Assembly (NCBI GenBank): GCA_036345935.2
Contig: JADWOT020000008.1
Span: forward strand, 651,548-715,547
Reading direction: 5' to 3'
DNA from: Taenia hydatigena
Lineage: Eukaryota; Platyhelminthes; Cestoda; Cyclophyllidea; Taeniidae
Length of the DNA: 64,000 bases
Positions 1 through 12,490 of the stretch are shown one piece after another; the stretch's first letter is position 1, and each line of letters starts with the position of its first letter. A program made the position numbers and the translations under genes. The notes beneath the pieces were generated by a model. The model ran no database searches. It had not been told where the DNA came from and saw only the letters and a list, made by a program, of their open reading frames with translations.

Positions 1-3000
1 CGTTAAAGGAAAATTTGATGGCATGTATTTGATTTATCTGAAGGTACTGCCGTCTTGAGGAGAGCTATCACTCACTTTTCTGTTGTTGGTGGAATCCAAT
101 GTGGAACACTAGCACATCCACCAAAGGATAGGAAAATCACAGGTAATTAAAACGCATCAAGTGCGCATTCGGGTTTTGCAAAGCAAGATTTCCTAGCATC
201 CAAATGAACTACAATCGCTCCCACAGAAACAGCATTTGCACAATGCGGAAAGATCGCAGGAAGTAGCAGGGAAGAAACTTAAGAAAATCAAAACAGATCA
301 ACAAAGTACAAGGGCAGTTTTAATCAGTTAAAGCGTAAAGTGCTCAGCCTGCCTTTTGATTATGCATATTGGCCATGCCACTACACTTTATTTTGACGAA
401 TCTGGCAAAGGCTGGCAAGACAAAATCGCTTTGCTAAGCGATTCTTGGATGCTGGATAGCAACTTTGCGATAAAGAGCGATCTAACAAAAGTTATGAATA
501 AGTCTTGGTGAGTAAAAATTTCTAATCAACATGGCAACACACCACTCTAAAGCTAACTGTTTGAGTTATTCGTTATAACTAGGTACTGGACACATCATAA
601 GACGTTGTAGAAGAGTCACGCCTTTAGCCAATATCTTTGACCTCTTCGTTAACAGGCATGCGAATGGAGCAAAGATTTGTATAGCGAGTTGCGCGTTACT
701 CTGTTTTACCCTGTTCAATGATGCAAAGTTAATTAGGACTGGGATACTTCACGTCGCATAGGTTTTGTCGATTAAGTAGGTAGAATTGGGAAACAATCAA
801 AGTCGTGAGTCACACTGCACCTCCGCGAGAACAAGACTAATTCTTTACGAGACCATGCTGTTCAGCTAGAACATCCTAAATAATGTGGTACGAAACTTCT
901 CCTTGCTCCATTTTTTGGTCTGCAGAGGCGTGATGGCCATGTATTTTATATCTTTAGAAACACGGTGGTATGATGTTAGCCGTGTCTGTGCCACTACAAA
1001 CATTCTGTTCGCAAACAGTCAGGGTGGGGTAGTGAGCTTTAGGATTTATTTGCACTGTGTAACCTGATGAGTCCTCCGTCAGTCGGCCCTGTCAGAGCAG
1101 TCGATAGTTTAATGCTTATAAGCTGTCGTTAGCAGAGACACCAGCAACCACTATTTTGTTTTGCAATTGTAAAATGAATTCATTTGCCATGAACTTCTTC
1201 CTGTAGAGGATTTAACATCATAAATACGCAACAGACCTACAGCACATTTAGTAACTAATCAGGTTGAATATCGGACAACTAGGTTCACCAAATTATCATA
1301 TGCTGAAATTTGTAGCAAGCTACAATTGGTAGGAAGACTTGCGCAAGCGAAGGCAGAAGCGCACACAATGAGAGTGATAAGGCCAATTTTTCAATGCGGA
1401 CTTTTTGGGGTTATTTGTTCACTACCTTATCGCCAAGTTGGATGTAATGCCTGCACCTTTTTGTGCTCAAAACGAAGCGGTAACAATTATCCAGGGAATC
1501 TGGAGACCTCCACTCACTTAGAATGCACGTGTACAAGATCCAAATTTGGCATGCTCTGATACATCTCATTGAATTCATTCGAAGTAGCAAAATGGAAAGC
1601 CCTCTATTTTCCATATTTATTCTGCATTGTTTGTGGAAAGAGACCTCAACTAGAGTCATCTTGTCGATGGTGTCTCATCGTTTTTGATATTGTTCTTGCT
1701 GGAGTGTTCGTGCATATTGGACATTCGTGGAAGACCAGTTCGGCAACGAGGAAGGCAAGCCACGAAAAATTTTGCAACAGGGCTTAGTGCAAGTCAAACA
1801 GAAGGTACCACCTGGATCTGTCCTCAGGTTTGCGAGTAATTACAACTTAGAGGAGCAATAGTCGCGCATTTGGCCAATGCCGACATATGGTAGGGTTTAC
1901 CACATCTCACTTCTCTTCGTTATTTTGTTGCTTGCTTTGAGCTTATTTATTCTTGTGCAGGCAAGAATTTGCCCGTCAATGAGGACCTTTTTTAATGTAC
2001 TGAGCATTTAGAATGCCTTTATTTTAGTGTGCTTGAACCGATACCCTGCTACTTTTAAGCAACAATGAAAAGATTGCGCTTTGCTGATCTCAAAGGCATG
2101 GGCTTAGAGTGAAAAGAAGTACTAGTCCGCCTATTATAGGTCCCTGAGTAATCGTTCCACAGGAAACGAATGCATTTCTGCCCTGTAACAATTAGTGTTA
2201 AGAACAGATTTGATGTGCGACACGAAGATTTTAGGCATTGGAATGATTGCAACTTCTCATCCCTAATGCTAATCTGACAGGAATGATATGATGCAGAGTT
2301 AGCAATTCCATCGACCAAGAGAAGCACTAGACTATTGTATTAGTCCTCCTACTCCTTGATCGTCAAAATGACTAGATGCGTTTATCATGACGTGCTTCCT
2401 AATGGCCAAAACTGGTGTAATCGTGTCGCTAACTATAACAAATACATCGGTGGCTTGTGTAAGATCTTTTCAACTATGGAAGTAGGTATGATCCTCCGCT
2501 GTTCGGAATGCGTTGCGGGTCCGTAGACCGCTTACTTTAAATAATAATAATAATCAAGGAAAGTTCTCGATGAGTTGAATTTTTTTCGCACCATTGGGTA
2601 AGGCCTAGCTTACCCACTTATTCCACAGCTTCTTGAAGGCATGAGGCCTTGCTTGTGATTTCAACCCTGCAGAATGGTGTACCGAAGTCACACTTAGACA
2701 GGGAATGCCTTTAACTGCAACCATGGTGGAGATGCGCCGATTAAATAGCCACCAAATTGACTGCAAATAAATATTTATACTCATCTTTAAATACTCAACC
2801 ACATCTAGCTGTTCCTGACAAATAGCTGACAACGAGAATGGAGAGTATAAGCCATCCGACCGTGAACTGTTTCTCTATGGCACTGCCGATGCCGATGAAG
2901 GTCTTTAACCTAAATGTAGAAATTGGGAGTAGAGAGTAAAAAAATCGCTTTATCTCATCTCCTTACTGTGTCCTTTTGTCATTTCGATATAAAGGTTGCA

Positions 3001-3606
3001 ATATTGCATTACGCCTATCCGAAGGCCTAATGAACACTGGAGCCAATGATTTAAATTCATTCAATCTACCTCCTGTTCATCAAAATTTTATGAACGTGAG
3101 CCTCATCTGTAGTTGGATGGTGCAAAATAGCCGGTTTTTTAAGCATTAACTTTAGTACGCTCGGTTAAACAGATGCGCCAGTTAGAACCTGCATGCCAAA
3201 TCCCTGCTACCATTGTTTATAAAAAAGTATCAATGGATGTAAATAAAGAAAAAGAAAAAAGCAGTATGAGAGGCGCCCATTGTCATGGGCTAGCTTGTTT
3301 TCGAATGCAAACATCCCGAGTGAACAGAAGTGTGCATCATTTTAAACGTCAAAAGAAGGACCATTAACATACCGGCTGAACGGCAATGAATGTCGTTTAC
3401 AATAACATTAAACAAAGCCTTAAACAGCATATATTTCATTTATTGATTCAAATTTTGATGCAGCGCGAATTCAACGCAAAGTCAAAATCAGCGCATTTGC
3501 GCGGATGGATCAATGAAACAGATATTCAATGTCTGTGAAATAATCAAAAATACCCGTCCGTTTTGAAGAAGTGGTTTTCAAGTAAAAAAGTTTTCATCCA
3601 TGTCAA
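1..3606. other. No gene recognised
   Basis: I see only short open frames (all under 100 codons) on both strands, none with a recognisable motif or a convincing splice context. There is a short AAT run near 2540. Nothing here matches the other repeats in the window. Confidence 0.5.
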
Positions 3607-4185
3607 TCAGAAGTTACTTGTATTGCCATTTGTGATAGTGCCCGCAGATGCCGTTTGACTCGTGTGGGACCACAACCTCTAACTGCATGTCCTATGAATT
3701 GCTTGATTCAGTACCTAGTCAATAATTGCCTAATGCTTACAACATTATAGCGACAAATTTTCTTTTTACAACTTAGGTACTCTTCAGCAAAATCAAAGCC
3801 ATTTATTTCCAGCACAGTGTTAAATCTAGTTGTGAGGCGAAATTGGCAGTCAATGCGCAGACGGAAATGGCTGTAGAGAAATCGCGAATATAGAGCAAGT
3901 ATAACATTTACATCTGCCTACCCGCCATTGAATGCGATTGCGACAAATCAGTCAACGTCAACTCAAAGCAAGCAACAGCTCTAGATTTCCAACCATGTCT
4001 GTACTTTTATGGAAACAAACAAATAGAAGCATTAGTGCTTATGATAGTTTCCTTTCTTCTCTTATCCGCCCACCAGCCACTTATCCACACACCGTTTCAT
4101 TCACATTCGCCATCAAGCATCCTCCATCGTCCTCTCTTCTTCGTCATTTGGGCAGGCGCGAAAGCCAGTGCATGGGTAAATACAG
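3607..4185 (+). repeat. Dispersed repeat, copy 1 (partner at 19.15 kb)
   Basis: This stretch aligns collinearly with 19146-19655. Both share an opening GCAGATGCCGTTTGACTCG, a middle block around the phrase GAGCAAGTAT, and a closing block with GCATCCTCCATCG followed by GGCAGGCGC. Small indels separate the blocks. It ends about 200 bp from the 3' end of the HSP70 pseudogene. No long open frame, terminal repeat or target-site duplication is visible, so the class of element is unknown. Confidence 0.75.
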
Positions 4186-4389
4186 GTGTATAAAAGCTTT
4201 AATGAATGCCTGAACCTGCAGGCGATTAAATGCATCATTGTAACAAATCGACGTGGGTTAGGGGTTAGGTAATCGCACCCAAACGGTCATTCTTTTACAT
4301 TTGTGACCTCGCATTTTGCCGAGTTAAGCTAAAAGCTCATACTTCGTGCACCGGTTCGTTCTGTTGGCTTTACGCATTCGCAAATATGG
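4186..4389. other. HSP70 3' flank with telomere-like heptads
   Basis: This is the 3' flank of the minus-strand HSP70. No AATAAA signal is seen on the minus strand here. A GGGTTAGGGGTTAGG stretch near 4256-4270 resembles about two telomeric units but is too short to interpret. Confidence 0.3.
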
Positions 4390-6221
4390 TTATTTTGTTG
4401 CCGTAGTCAAGTACAGAGTCTTCAGTATTTGACACTTGAACTCGCAGTCCTCTTTCGTGGCATCTTGGTCGATGCCCACCCACTTAAGCATAGACTCACA
4501 CATTGCAAGTATATTGTCAAACGACTCCTTTGATGACATTCGCTTCATCTCTTTGCTCTCCATTTTTGATATTATGCTAAATATGAAGCCCTCTAGCTTT
4601 GCCTTTACCTCCATTTTGCTCTTTTGCTTCTCATCTGCCTGCTTGTACTTCTCTGCATCGTTCAACATTTGCTCTATTTCATCTTCTGACAGACGACCCA
4701 CGTCAGCAGTTATGGTGATGCTGTTCTGCTTTCTTGCCGACCTGTCCACCGCCGACACATTGAGAACGCCATTCACATCAATATCGAAGGTCATCTCAAT
4801 CTGGGGTTCACCACGTGGTGCAGGTGGGATTCCTGACAATTGGAACTTGCCCAACAAGTATTTGTCTTCCGCTATCGGACGCTCACCCTCGTATACCTGG
4901 ATTAGCACAGCTGGTTGATTGTCTACACAGGTTGAGAAAAACTTTGTCTTCTTTACTGGGATTCTTGAGCTGCGCTTTATCAGCGTCGTCATCAATCCAC
5001 CTGTCGTCACCACACCCAGTGACAGTGGGTCACATCTAGCAGCAGCAAATCCTGCACCATCTCTGGCTTGTCACCAGCCAGATTAGACGCCAGCAACGCC
5101 GCACCATAAGCCACTGCCTGGTCTGGATCAATGGACTTGTTTACTGTTCATTCATTAAAGGATTCCCGCAACAACTCCTCCACCTTGGGAATACGCGCCG
5201 ATCCACCAACCAACACTATTTCGTGAATATCAGTTTTATTCAACTTCGCATCACCCAGCGCAGTCTTCATCGCATCCATCGCTTTAAGAAAGAGGTCCAA
5301 GCATAGCTCTTCAAATCTGGCCCTTGTGATGGACGCCTTGAAATCGGTGCCCCCGTGCAAGGATTCCAGGTCTATGCTCGCGTACTTGGACGAACACAAT
5401 ATCTTCTTTGCTGTCTCACACGCCTTCTTTAGGCGACTAATGGCCTTCTTGTTGGATGCTAAATCTGTGCCTTTGTGCTGTTGATTGAATAATCCCACAG
5501 GGTGGTCCACCATTCGAGAATCAAAGTCCTCGCCGCCCAAGTGCGTGTCACCACCAACCGCCTTCACTTCACATTTTCCTTTCTCAATGGACAAAATGGA
5601 CACATCAAAGGTGCCGCCACCCAAATCGGAGATCAGCACATTGCGCTGCTTGTCGTTCCTTTTCTCTAAGCCATAGGCAATAGCCGCTGCTGTTGGCTCA
5701 TTGATGAGACGCAACACATTCAAGCCCGCCAATTTTCCTGCATCTATAGTGGTCTGCCGTTGATTAACCTTAAAGTACACCGGCACTGTAATTGCTGCGT
5801 TCGTTACCTTCATACCCAAATAAGCCTCTGCTGTCTCCTTCATTTTCGACAGCACTATAGATGAGATCTGTTCTGCAATAAATTGCTCTGCCTTGCCGCG
5901 AATTCGTACTTCAATCTTCGGTATCACTCTCGCATTTATAACCTTGAACGGCCAGTGCTTAATGCTTTCTTGCACTGCTTCTTCATCGAAACGACGTCCT
6001 ATTAGACGCTTAATGTCGAACACGTTATTGGTGGCGTTCATTGCCACCTGATTCTTTGCGGCCTCACCGATGATACGTCCGTTGTCTACGAAGGCTACAT
6101 AACTAGGCGTTGTGCGTGAACCTTTGTCGTTGGCAATGATTTCTACTCTGCCATTCTGAAACACGCCGACACATGAGAAGACTGTCCCCAAATCAATACC
6201 AATGGCTGGACTGGTTGCCAT
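4390..6221 (-). pseudogene. HSP70: Divergent HSP70 chaperone, near full length, one stop and one frameshift
   Basis: HSP70 is an ATP-dependent chaperone with an N-terminal nucleotide-binding domain and a C-terminal peptide-binding domain. The frame starts at the ATG at 6221, with a TATA box about 70 bp upstream. Visible family motifs are GIDLGTV near residue 8, [22 protein letters not shown] and [14 protein letters not shown] at 5148-5150 replaces the lysine codon after FN in the FNGKE region (residue 358). A one-base deletion in a C run near 5026-5029 then shifts the frame inside the interdomain linker (DVTPLSLG). The substrate-binding domain resumes from LGVVTTGG and runs to the stop at 4390. 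The total length is close to the family norm of about 640 residues. The protein ends in TATK, not EEVD, as in divergent tapeworm HSP70s. The body is otherwise undamaged, so the lesions are recent or one may be a sequencing error. A truncated ATPase-domain product is possible. Confidence 0.93.
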
Positions 6222-6560
6222 AGCTTTACGGGATGTTCAACTGCTTACGTGTGCAGCTTGATAATGATGAATGCTGCGACCATAATATCGCTTTATATCC
6301 ACTACGGCTGCTCTTCAGGAGCATATTTCCAATCCGCACTAACACTAAAATGCTTCTATCCAACCAGAAGCTGCCATTGCTTTCTGCTCCTTCTTCTCAT
6401 TAGCTGACGAATACATACTCGCGAACGATGACGCACACTGCTGGCCCCAGGGTTGCGTCCTTGCAGGCTAGCCTTGGTGTGAGCAGTGGTGTGGAGACCA
6501 TGCGGTAGTGTAGGTAACAGAAATGTAGGTGTAGAAGTGCCACGGTACCATTATGAATGT
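6222..6560 (-). promoter_or_regulatory. HSP70 upstream region (conserved module)
   Basis: The 5' flank of this HSP70 resembles the flanks at 30.16-30.45 kb and 36.24-36.6 kb in block order: TATA box, a CCAACCAG/CCAATCAG motif, TTCTCAT/TTCTCAG plus AGCTGACGA, ATACTCG, then a GTGAGCAG block. It probably holds the promoter-proximal elements. Individual factor sites are not assigned. Confidence 0.5.
6291..6297 (-). promoter_or_regulatory. TATA box of the 6.2-kb HSP70
   Basis: TATAAAG reads on the minus strand about 70 bp upstream of the ATG, within GGATATAAAGCG. The three palindrome HSP70 copies share a related AGATATAAAGG context where it survives. Flanking GAA/TTC triplets exist, but no clean three-unit heat-shock element is seen. 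Confidence 0.7.
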
Positions 6561-9500
6561 TTGTGAGAGGCACAAAGAAAACCCCTCAGATGTGCTGTGT
6601 GCGCGTCTTCACATCTATAGAGTAGTATAATAATTGCGTGCCCCCTTTTACTTCACAGTGTCGAAGCGACTGTTGACTCGATCTTTTACATTATTGCGCT
6701 TGAGAGTACTGAGATGAATGTTAATCGATGGCCTCTGTACTCATATTTGCAATAAAAACGCCTAGTTTCCCTTTTTGTCTTCGGCTTCCACCTGCCCTGA
6801 CACTTATCATTATTCTCCGCCTTCTGACAGTCTAAGAGCTGGTCATTATCTATAAACATATGGACAGGTGCCAGTCATTTACGAGATGGGTCATCCTTCC
6901 AAAGCGTCGCCTATTAATCATCAGGAAAGACGGGAACAACTCCACTAATAAGATGTTCTTTGAGGCAAACGACGCAAATCGTAAAATGAGAGTTGAGGTT
7001 TACAAGCGATCATATTAATAATGAAGATGAAACCGCACTTCAAACGGAAGCGAAAATGTGTGACTTATATTCTATTTAATGTACTGCTTGCGGATGAGCA
7101 GGGGCACGGCATAGAACCTGCACGGTATTATGCTGATTGCAAATTAAACAGTTTTCTTCGTTGTTTGGTCCTGCGAAAATTGCACAAATATCTGGCGACT
7201 TGGCATACTTGCTGAGAATATGTGTACACTTACCGATTGGAGTGATGTAAGTTGAGAATATGACGCGAGATTTTTCCGTGATTAGTACGCACAGGACTTT
7301 CAAATGTCTATCACAATAAAGCCAGTGCAAAAATTATTATCGCAACCAGGATTGGCCTCATCTTTCACTTTGCTTAATGCTAAATGAAACAATGCTAGTT
7401 GCCCTAATTTTGCAAGTGGACACGAGGCGTAAGTTCTGCGGCATAAATTTCAAACATTATAGAGACTGGCTAGTAAGAGCAGTGATGCACTGTGTACTTC
7501 TCGAGGCTGCATGAAAATTTGCCATGGACCTACAAATTAAATCTACCAGCCATCTTAAGGGAGCACTTAGCCCAACATGAATGCGAAAGCCATTGGCCAA
7601 AAAGGGGAGCGTTGGCGCGTGTCATATCGCGTTTCATCTCACTTCGTAAAAGGCCAGAAGTAGTATGGCTTTAATTTTATCAGACAGCAGTAGATTTGAG
7701 GCAATGGATTTTAATACGGATTTTACAGCACTTAAGATTATAGGTTCGGCCTTGAGCGCTAGCACTGCTCGACAGACTTTTACACTTAACAGATTAGCCG
7801 ACTTCTTGCTACTGCATTTCATCTGTTTAACGCAATAACAAGCGCCTTATTCAAACAGTCAAAGACAATGCGAATAAAGAGACTTGGGTGCTTAAGAGAA
7901 TGGGTTGCATTCCAACGTGGGAATTACGGCACGGTCATTTGAAGACACCCTAGCCACACCTGATTCAAATGAATCCACCCAACGGATGATGAGATTTTGG
8001 CTGCATCAGCGTTCCTCGCTTTTACGGTGCCTGTTTATGAGCCATACTATTTGCCTATTCTTATTTCTCCCACAACTCAAGTACGTAGTAATAATACTGA
8101 TTCCTTTTGGTCTTCTATGTTCGCAGCATGCTGCGAACTCTTGATTAACTTTACCCCTTCAACATTTTTCTAATATCCTGCCTGTTTTATTTCACTTTCT
8201 TTACATATGCTAGAAGTGAACTCGTAGAGGTTCCACCCAGTGATTGAAAAACAGGAAATTGTGAGAAACTCGTACAGAACTTAGTTTCGTTAGTCCACCA
8301 AGGAACACGTAATGGTTTCGCCTTGTTATTGAATATTAGCCCGATTTAAGTGAGTTAGAGTTTGCTAGATTCATTGTTTATGCCTAACTCCCTGACGTTA
8401 ATCAAACTGTCATAAATGGTGCTGCGTAATAGTTGCAAATGTGGATATGGCAACCTTGCACATTTCTGCAATGATGGACAATGCCAGCATCACAGACGTA
8501 TATTGTGTAGCAAAAAGTACCCCCTTCAACTCCATCGCAATGAGTGCACACAAATAAGCTAAATAAAGTTGAAAAACTAGCCTGCGTATAATTGTTCACC
8601 TTTCCTCCGACCTAAACTTTTGGCAAAAGTGTCCTTTTATAGACGTTTATCAAGATGCGTGTGCATAATTACCTGTCTGTCTACCTCCGTTCGCTCACCA
8701 TACCCAACTACACGTGTATTTGAGGAAGGATGCAGGAAGGAATGACAGTTTTAAGAGAGTATTTATAGCAAAAGTAAGCAGCCGTAAAACGTACCAAAAA
8801 TAGCCATTCTGTCCAACATTCTCCATGTGCAAACTACATGATCGAGTGGATTGATTGCCATGGCAACACTGAACTGCTTTCGCCTAAACCCACAAAGCAG
8901 TAAGGTGGAACAAGACGGAAAACGGAAGGTACTGCATTTTTAATTTCTACCAGCAAGAAAAGGCGCAATACGTAAAGTGCATGCGAAACGAGAACTGCAA
9001 CGATGATTGCTGTTTTAATTTTAATTTCGGCAGCTAAAACACATTCGCTTGATCGGACAAAGTAAACAACAAGAGCACTAAACACGCGAAAACTTCTAAC
9101 GAAGTGGTAGGCCCAATGAAAGTAGCCCATAAGACAGTGCGAAGTCAACAACCGGCCATTAGATCGTTTCTATTGCCTACTGTACACTTCAATAATTCTC
9201 GACCATGCCTTATGTGATGGGCTGCGCATGGAGCAAAATAACGGATTTCATGACCAAGCGGGAGACAAACACGAAAAATGTTGTCTTGAAGACTTGTGCA
9301 AATGAAATGCAATCTTACACAACATAAATTACCCGATTTTGAGTCATTTTTATCACACCCAACAGGAGTGGGACCACCCGATGGATTATGAAATGCGGGA
9401 GTAATTATCAGACGAGTTGCGTGTTGACTGGCATAGTGGAGCCATATTTTTGTGGTTCTTGTGTCAGCAGTCATCGTTTGTAAGCGTAACTACACTCGGC

Positions 9501-11600
9501 TAATAGAAAAAATTAGAGTAAATAGAAGCTACTACCCAAATTAATGGGAAACTGCTTCACTTCTATCAAATGAACCGCAACGAAAACCGAGGAAACAAAA
9601 GCACAAAATTACATAAAGGCTGACAGCAATGTAAGAGTGGCAGTAGTAATGATGATCAAAAATCTCTAATTCAAATAGCATGAGCTGAACAGAAAACTAG
9701 TTGGGACTATTCCCAGAGGTTACTAGTGTAATCACTTCATGCGCACGATCAAATGAATAACTCGGTTACGACTATATTGATAAGGGACGGCCAAAGTGTA
9801 GAGTAGACGCAGAATTTTCGCAGAGAGCCGAGGTAAACACACAGGATGAGAAGCTGGCCAAAGCAAAAGAGAACTTTAATACTGTCAGACAGGAACTACG
9901 TATTCCAGATAATGCGTTATGGCCACTCACGAAGCTTCCATCCTCCAATGCCTGCTGAAAACCCCAATATTGGTTTTCGATCATAATGTCGTATACTTCA
10001 TTTGATGATATCCTCCCCTTTATCAAAATATTCAGGATTACAAAGCCAAAATGGCGATTACCCTAAGCCGATGTTGATTTCAGGCAAAACCTACCACCGG
10101 TACCTACAAATCTTGGTCAATATCTCAGAACATACCCTCTTTAAACGCGGGCTAGCACTCAATGAATACCAGATTGATCGTCGCATTCTTTACAGGCGTC
10201 GAAAATTATTGCGAGCCTTCTGTTATGGGTTTCATAAGGGTCGCAAAAACCATTGCAGTACCCGTGCTCTCTCATCAACACTACTAAATAAACAGTGTTC
10301 TTGTCTCAATTTCCTGCTCGCATTAGATGTACAATGGCTGAGACGTAATCAAGAAATACATCTTTGTGTGTTTGCAAAAATTAGACATTTATTAGTGTTT
10401 TCTACCAAATCAGTGGGCAACTAATTGTAATTGGCTTCTTTTTAGCTTTTTGTCTTCTTATTCTTTTGGAGTATTTTAACACGAAGTTGGCCATCAAATG
10501 TACAGTGCTTTGGCTCAAATTCCTTAGCCACCCAGAAATATAAACACGCGAGCACATCTATTAGGAGGTGTGGAACGATACATGAATCGCAAAAGAATCT
10601 TCTCTTTGTAATTCCACAAATGAAAATTGCGAGTCAAATGAGTGGCATCTTGATGGACACGCAAACGAACATGCCAGAGAAGCATCGCAAGTCGCTGATC
10701 AGGAGGGTGAAATAAGAAAAGAAAAGGAAAAGGAATTTGTGGGTGCCAAAATGGACAGTCGACATAGCATGTAGGTGTGAGGAGCATCGGATCATTCCCA
10801 ACCATTTCAGCATGAAAGGGCATCCATTGCTGACGTAGAAGTGCTTAGGGGCCAAAATTGAGGGCAGCTGAGACAGCGAAGACTAAAAAAATTAGCGTAG
10901 GAAATAGGCTTGCACTAATTACCTTTCTGCATTGGCTATCAAAACTTAGTCAGGACTTCACGGACCGGGTGGTGACTCTATTTCTATTGAGGCGACAAAT
11001 TAGCAGCTGTCAGCTCTAAATTCATCAGTGCAGCCTGCCGCTTTTACTTGATTTGAGGGTTTCATCCTGTTTAATAACTGCAGGTAAGAAGGAATGCATA
11101 GCGTTCGTGCTGCACAAAGCTGCAAAAACCCTGCTTATTCTAGCAGAAGTAGCCCACTCACTGGTAGACATGCTTCAAGACAGCTCTGTGGGACTGCCAT
11201 TTTGCAGCGTTTGATGATAGAATGTTGAAGACCTTCAGCTAGGACAGCTGTATGGAAGACACAAACCACTTCCAATGTGGAAGTGCGTTGTTGTGGATTC
11301 TCTGGCCCTTCAAAAGTGGAGTATCTTAGTAACAACAATCTGTAGAGGAGGGATCTCGTATCCGCCACACGTGAGAATAGGTAGCTACTAAAGAGGGATG
11401 CAAAAGACGTCCTTGTCGCTACCACCAATGTAATGCTTAGCAGCTCTCCCACGCCCAAAATCTACCCTAAACTGAAGGTGTTTGCTCGAGTGGCCTGCAT
11501 CTTATCGATTGCTTTCAACAACCCACAACCAACTTCCTCGTTGTGTGCGACCTAATTTGTTAATGCGAACAGAGAAGTAAAGACCGACCGTAAACAGAAA
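6561..11600. other. Long stretch without a supported gene
   Basis: I found no motif-bearing frame and no repeat shared with the rest of the window. The longest frame is 10002-10424 on the plus strand (140 codons). It is listed separately at low confidence. Confidence 0.4.
10002..10424 (+). CDS. Unassigned 140-codon open frame
   Basis: This is an uninterrupted ATG-to-TAA frame of 140 codons. The translation is basic in the middle (several RR/RRR runs) and has no signal peptide, membrane segment or family motif that I recognise. No splice sites or promoter can be tied to it. It is longer than most chance frames in this sequence but has no independent support. Chance is a real alternative. Confidence 0.15.
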   Translation: MMISSPLSKYSGLQSQNGDYPKPMLISGKTYHRYLQILVNISEHTLFKRGLALNEYQIDRRILYRRRKLLRAFCYGFHKGRKNHCSTRALSSTLLNKQCSCLNFLLALDVQWLRRNQEIHLCVFAKIRHLLVFSTKSVGN

Positions 11601-11681
11601 AGAACATTTTAACTTAATACTTTATTAGATACTGAGAACAAGATAAAACCACATTTAACGAATTCAAAAGCACTGAGCATT

Positions 11682-11915
11682 ATGTTGATGCCTGGTGAGA
11701 GTGACTCAAAGATTAGACAGGTGCTTTTAAAATTAAAGTATCTGAATGAAGGGATTATGATGCAGAATGAAGAAATTCGCACATGCCTGAATGCAGAAAT
11801 ACGACAAGAAGATGAGAAGAGTATTGTGGAGCATCTTACTCCCATCTCCTTCCACCCTTTGTCCCCCCTTATGGGCTACCTGGCACCCACGCAAAAGCCA
11901 ATGAGCTCACCATAA
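11682..11915 (+). CDS. Coding-like frame, possible coiled-coil exon
   Basis: The frame is rich in K, E, Q, L and I (for example IRQVLLKLKYLNEG and MQNEEIRTCLNAEI) with heptad-like spacing that would suit a coiled coil. A pyrimidine-poor possible acceptor, TTTATTAG, lies upstream near 11627. No family is recognised. It lies just before two other plausible frames on the same strand (11948-12241 and 12278-12490), so the three may be pieces of one gene, but the splice joins are not evident. Confidence 0.25.
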   Translation: MLMPGESDSKIRQVLLKLKYLNEGIMMQNEEIRTCLNAEIRQEDEKSIVEHLTPISFHPLSPLMGYLAPTQKPMSSP

Positions 11916-11947
11916 AAGTCGACCACTGCCCATTGAAATGAAGTAAT

Positions 11948-12241
11948 ATGCGCAAAAAGCAATGCAGCACAAGGTTAACACTTTCTAAACAGATAGTTGC
12001 TCCAGCAAACGAGAAATCCTTCGCGCCTCCCACTGAAAAGAAAACACCCTGTTGTTCAAGTGGTCGAACGACACCAGAGCTTGAGTGCCACGGAAGGTTG
12101 AGCAGCAGTGGCGGAGCGAATGCAGACAGGCTTGATCCCACTACTCATCATCAGTGGGCGGAAATAGGTGCACGCGCAATTAACTTCAGCGCAAATCGAC
12201 ACTCCATGCACCAATCACCCACTACATCGCAAACGCGATGA
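11948..12241 (+). CDS. Coding-like frame, Ser/Thr/Pro-rich, possible last exon
   Basis: A 97-codon frame ends in TGA. A candidate acceptor (ACTTTCTAAACAG) ends at 11990, which would make 11991-12241 an exon beginning IVAPANEKSFAPP. The composition (Ser, Thr, Pro, Ala, with CCSSGRTTPELECHG) suggests a disordered tail. No domain is recognised. Neighbouring frames at 11682 and 12278 are in other phases. Function is unknown and the call rests on composition and one splice site only. Confidence 0.3.
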   Translation: MRKKQCSTRLTLSKQIVAPANEKSFAPPTEKKTPCCSSGRTTPELECHGRLSSSGGANADRLDPTTHHQWAEIGARAINFSANRHSMHQSPTTSQTR

Positions 12242-12490
12242 CACCACAGCAACCACACTCGCAACCCATGTGCCACCATGACTGCCTTCTGCCACAAGAT
12301 TGACCGATTTGCAACGATGAATGCTTTTAATAGGGATCCGACTTTGGTGAGAGGCCGAATACCTACCTGCTGCCACGCATCTATAATCATGGGGTTTCGT
12401 TCACTGGAAGGGCAGGCAATCTACTCAGTGGCAAACATGCAAACAGTGCGCATGCTAGTTCTCACTGGAGACGCGATTGTTCTGGGGTAG

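Noticed and set aside
4256..4270. Telomere-like GGGTTAGGGGTTAGG
   Set aside because: About two units only; too short to call an interstitial telomere or a fusion point.
4436..4918. 160-codon open frame on the plus strand
   Set aside because: Antisense to the HSP70 substrate-binding domain at 4390-5013.
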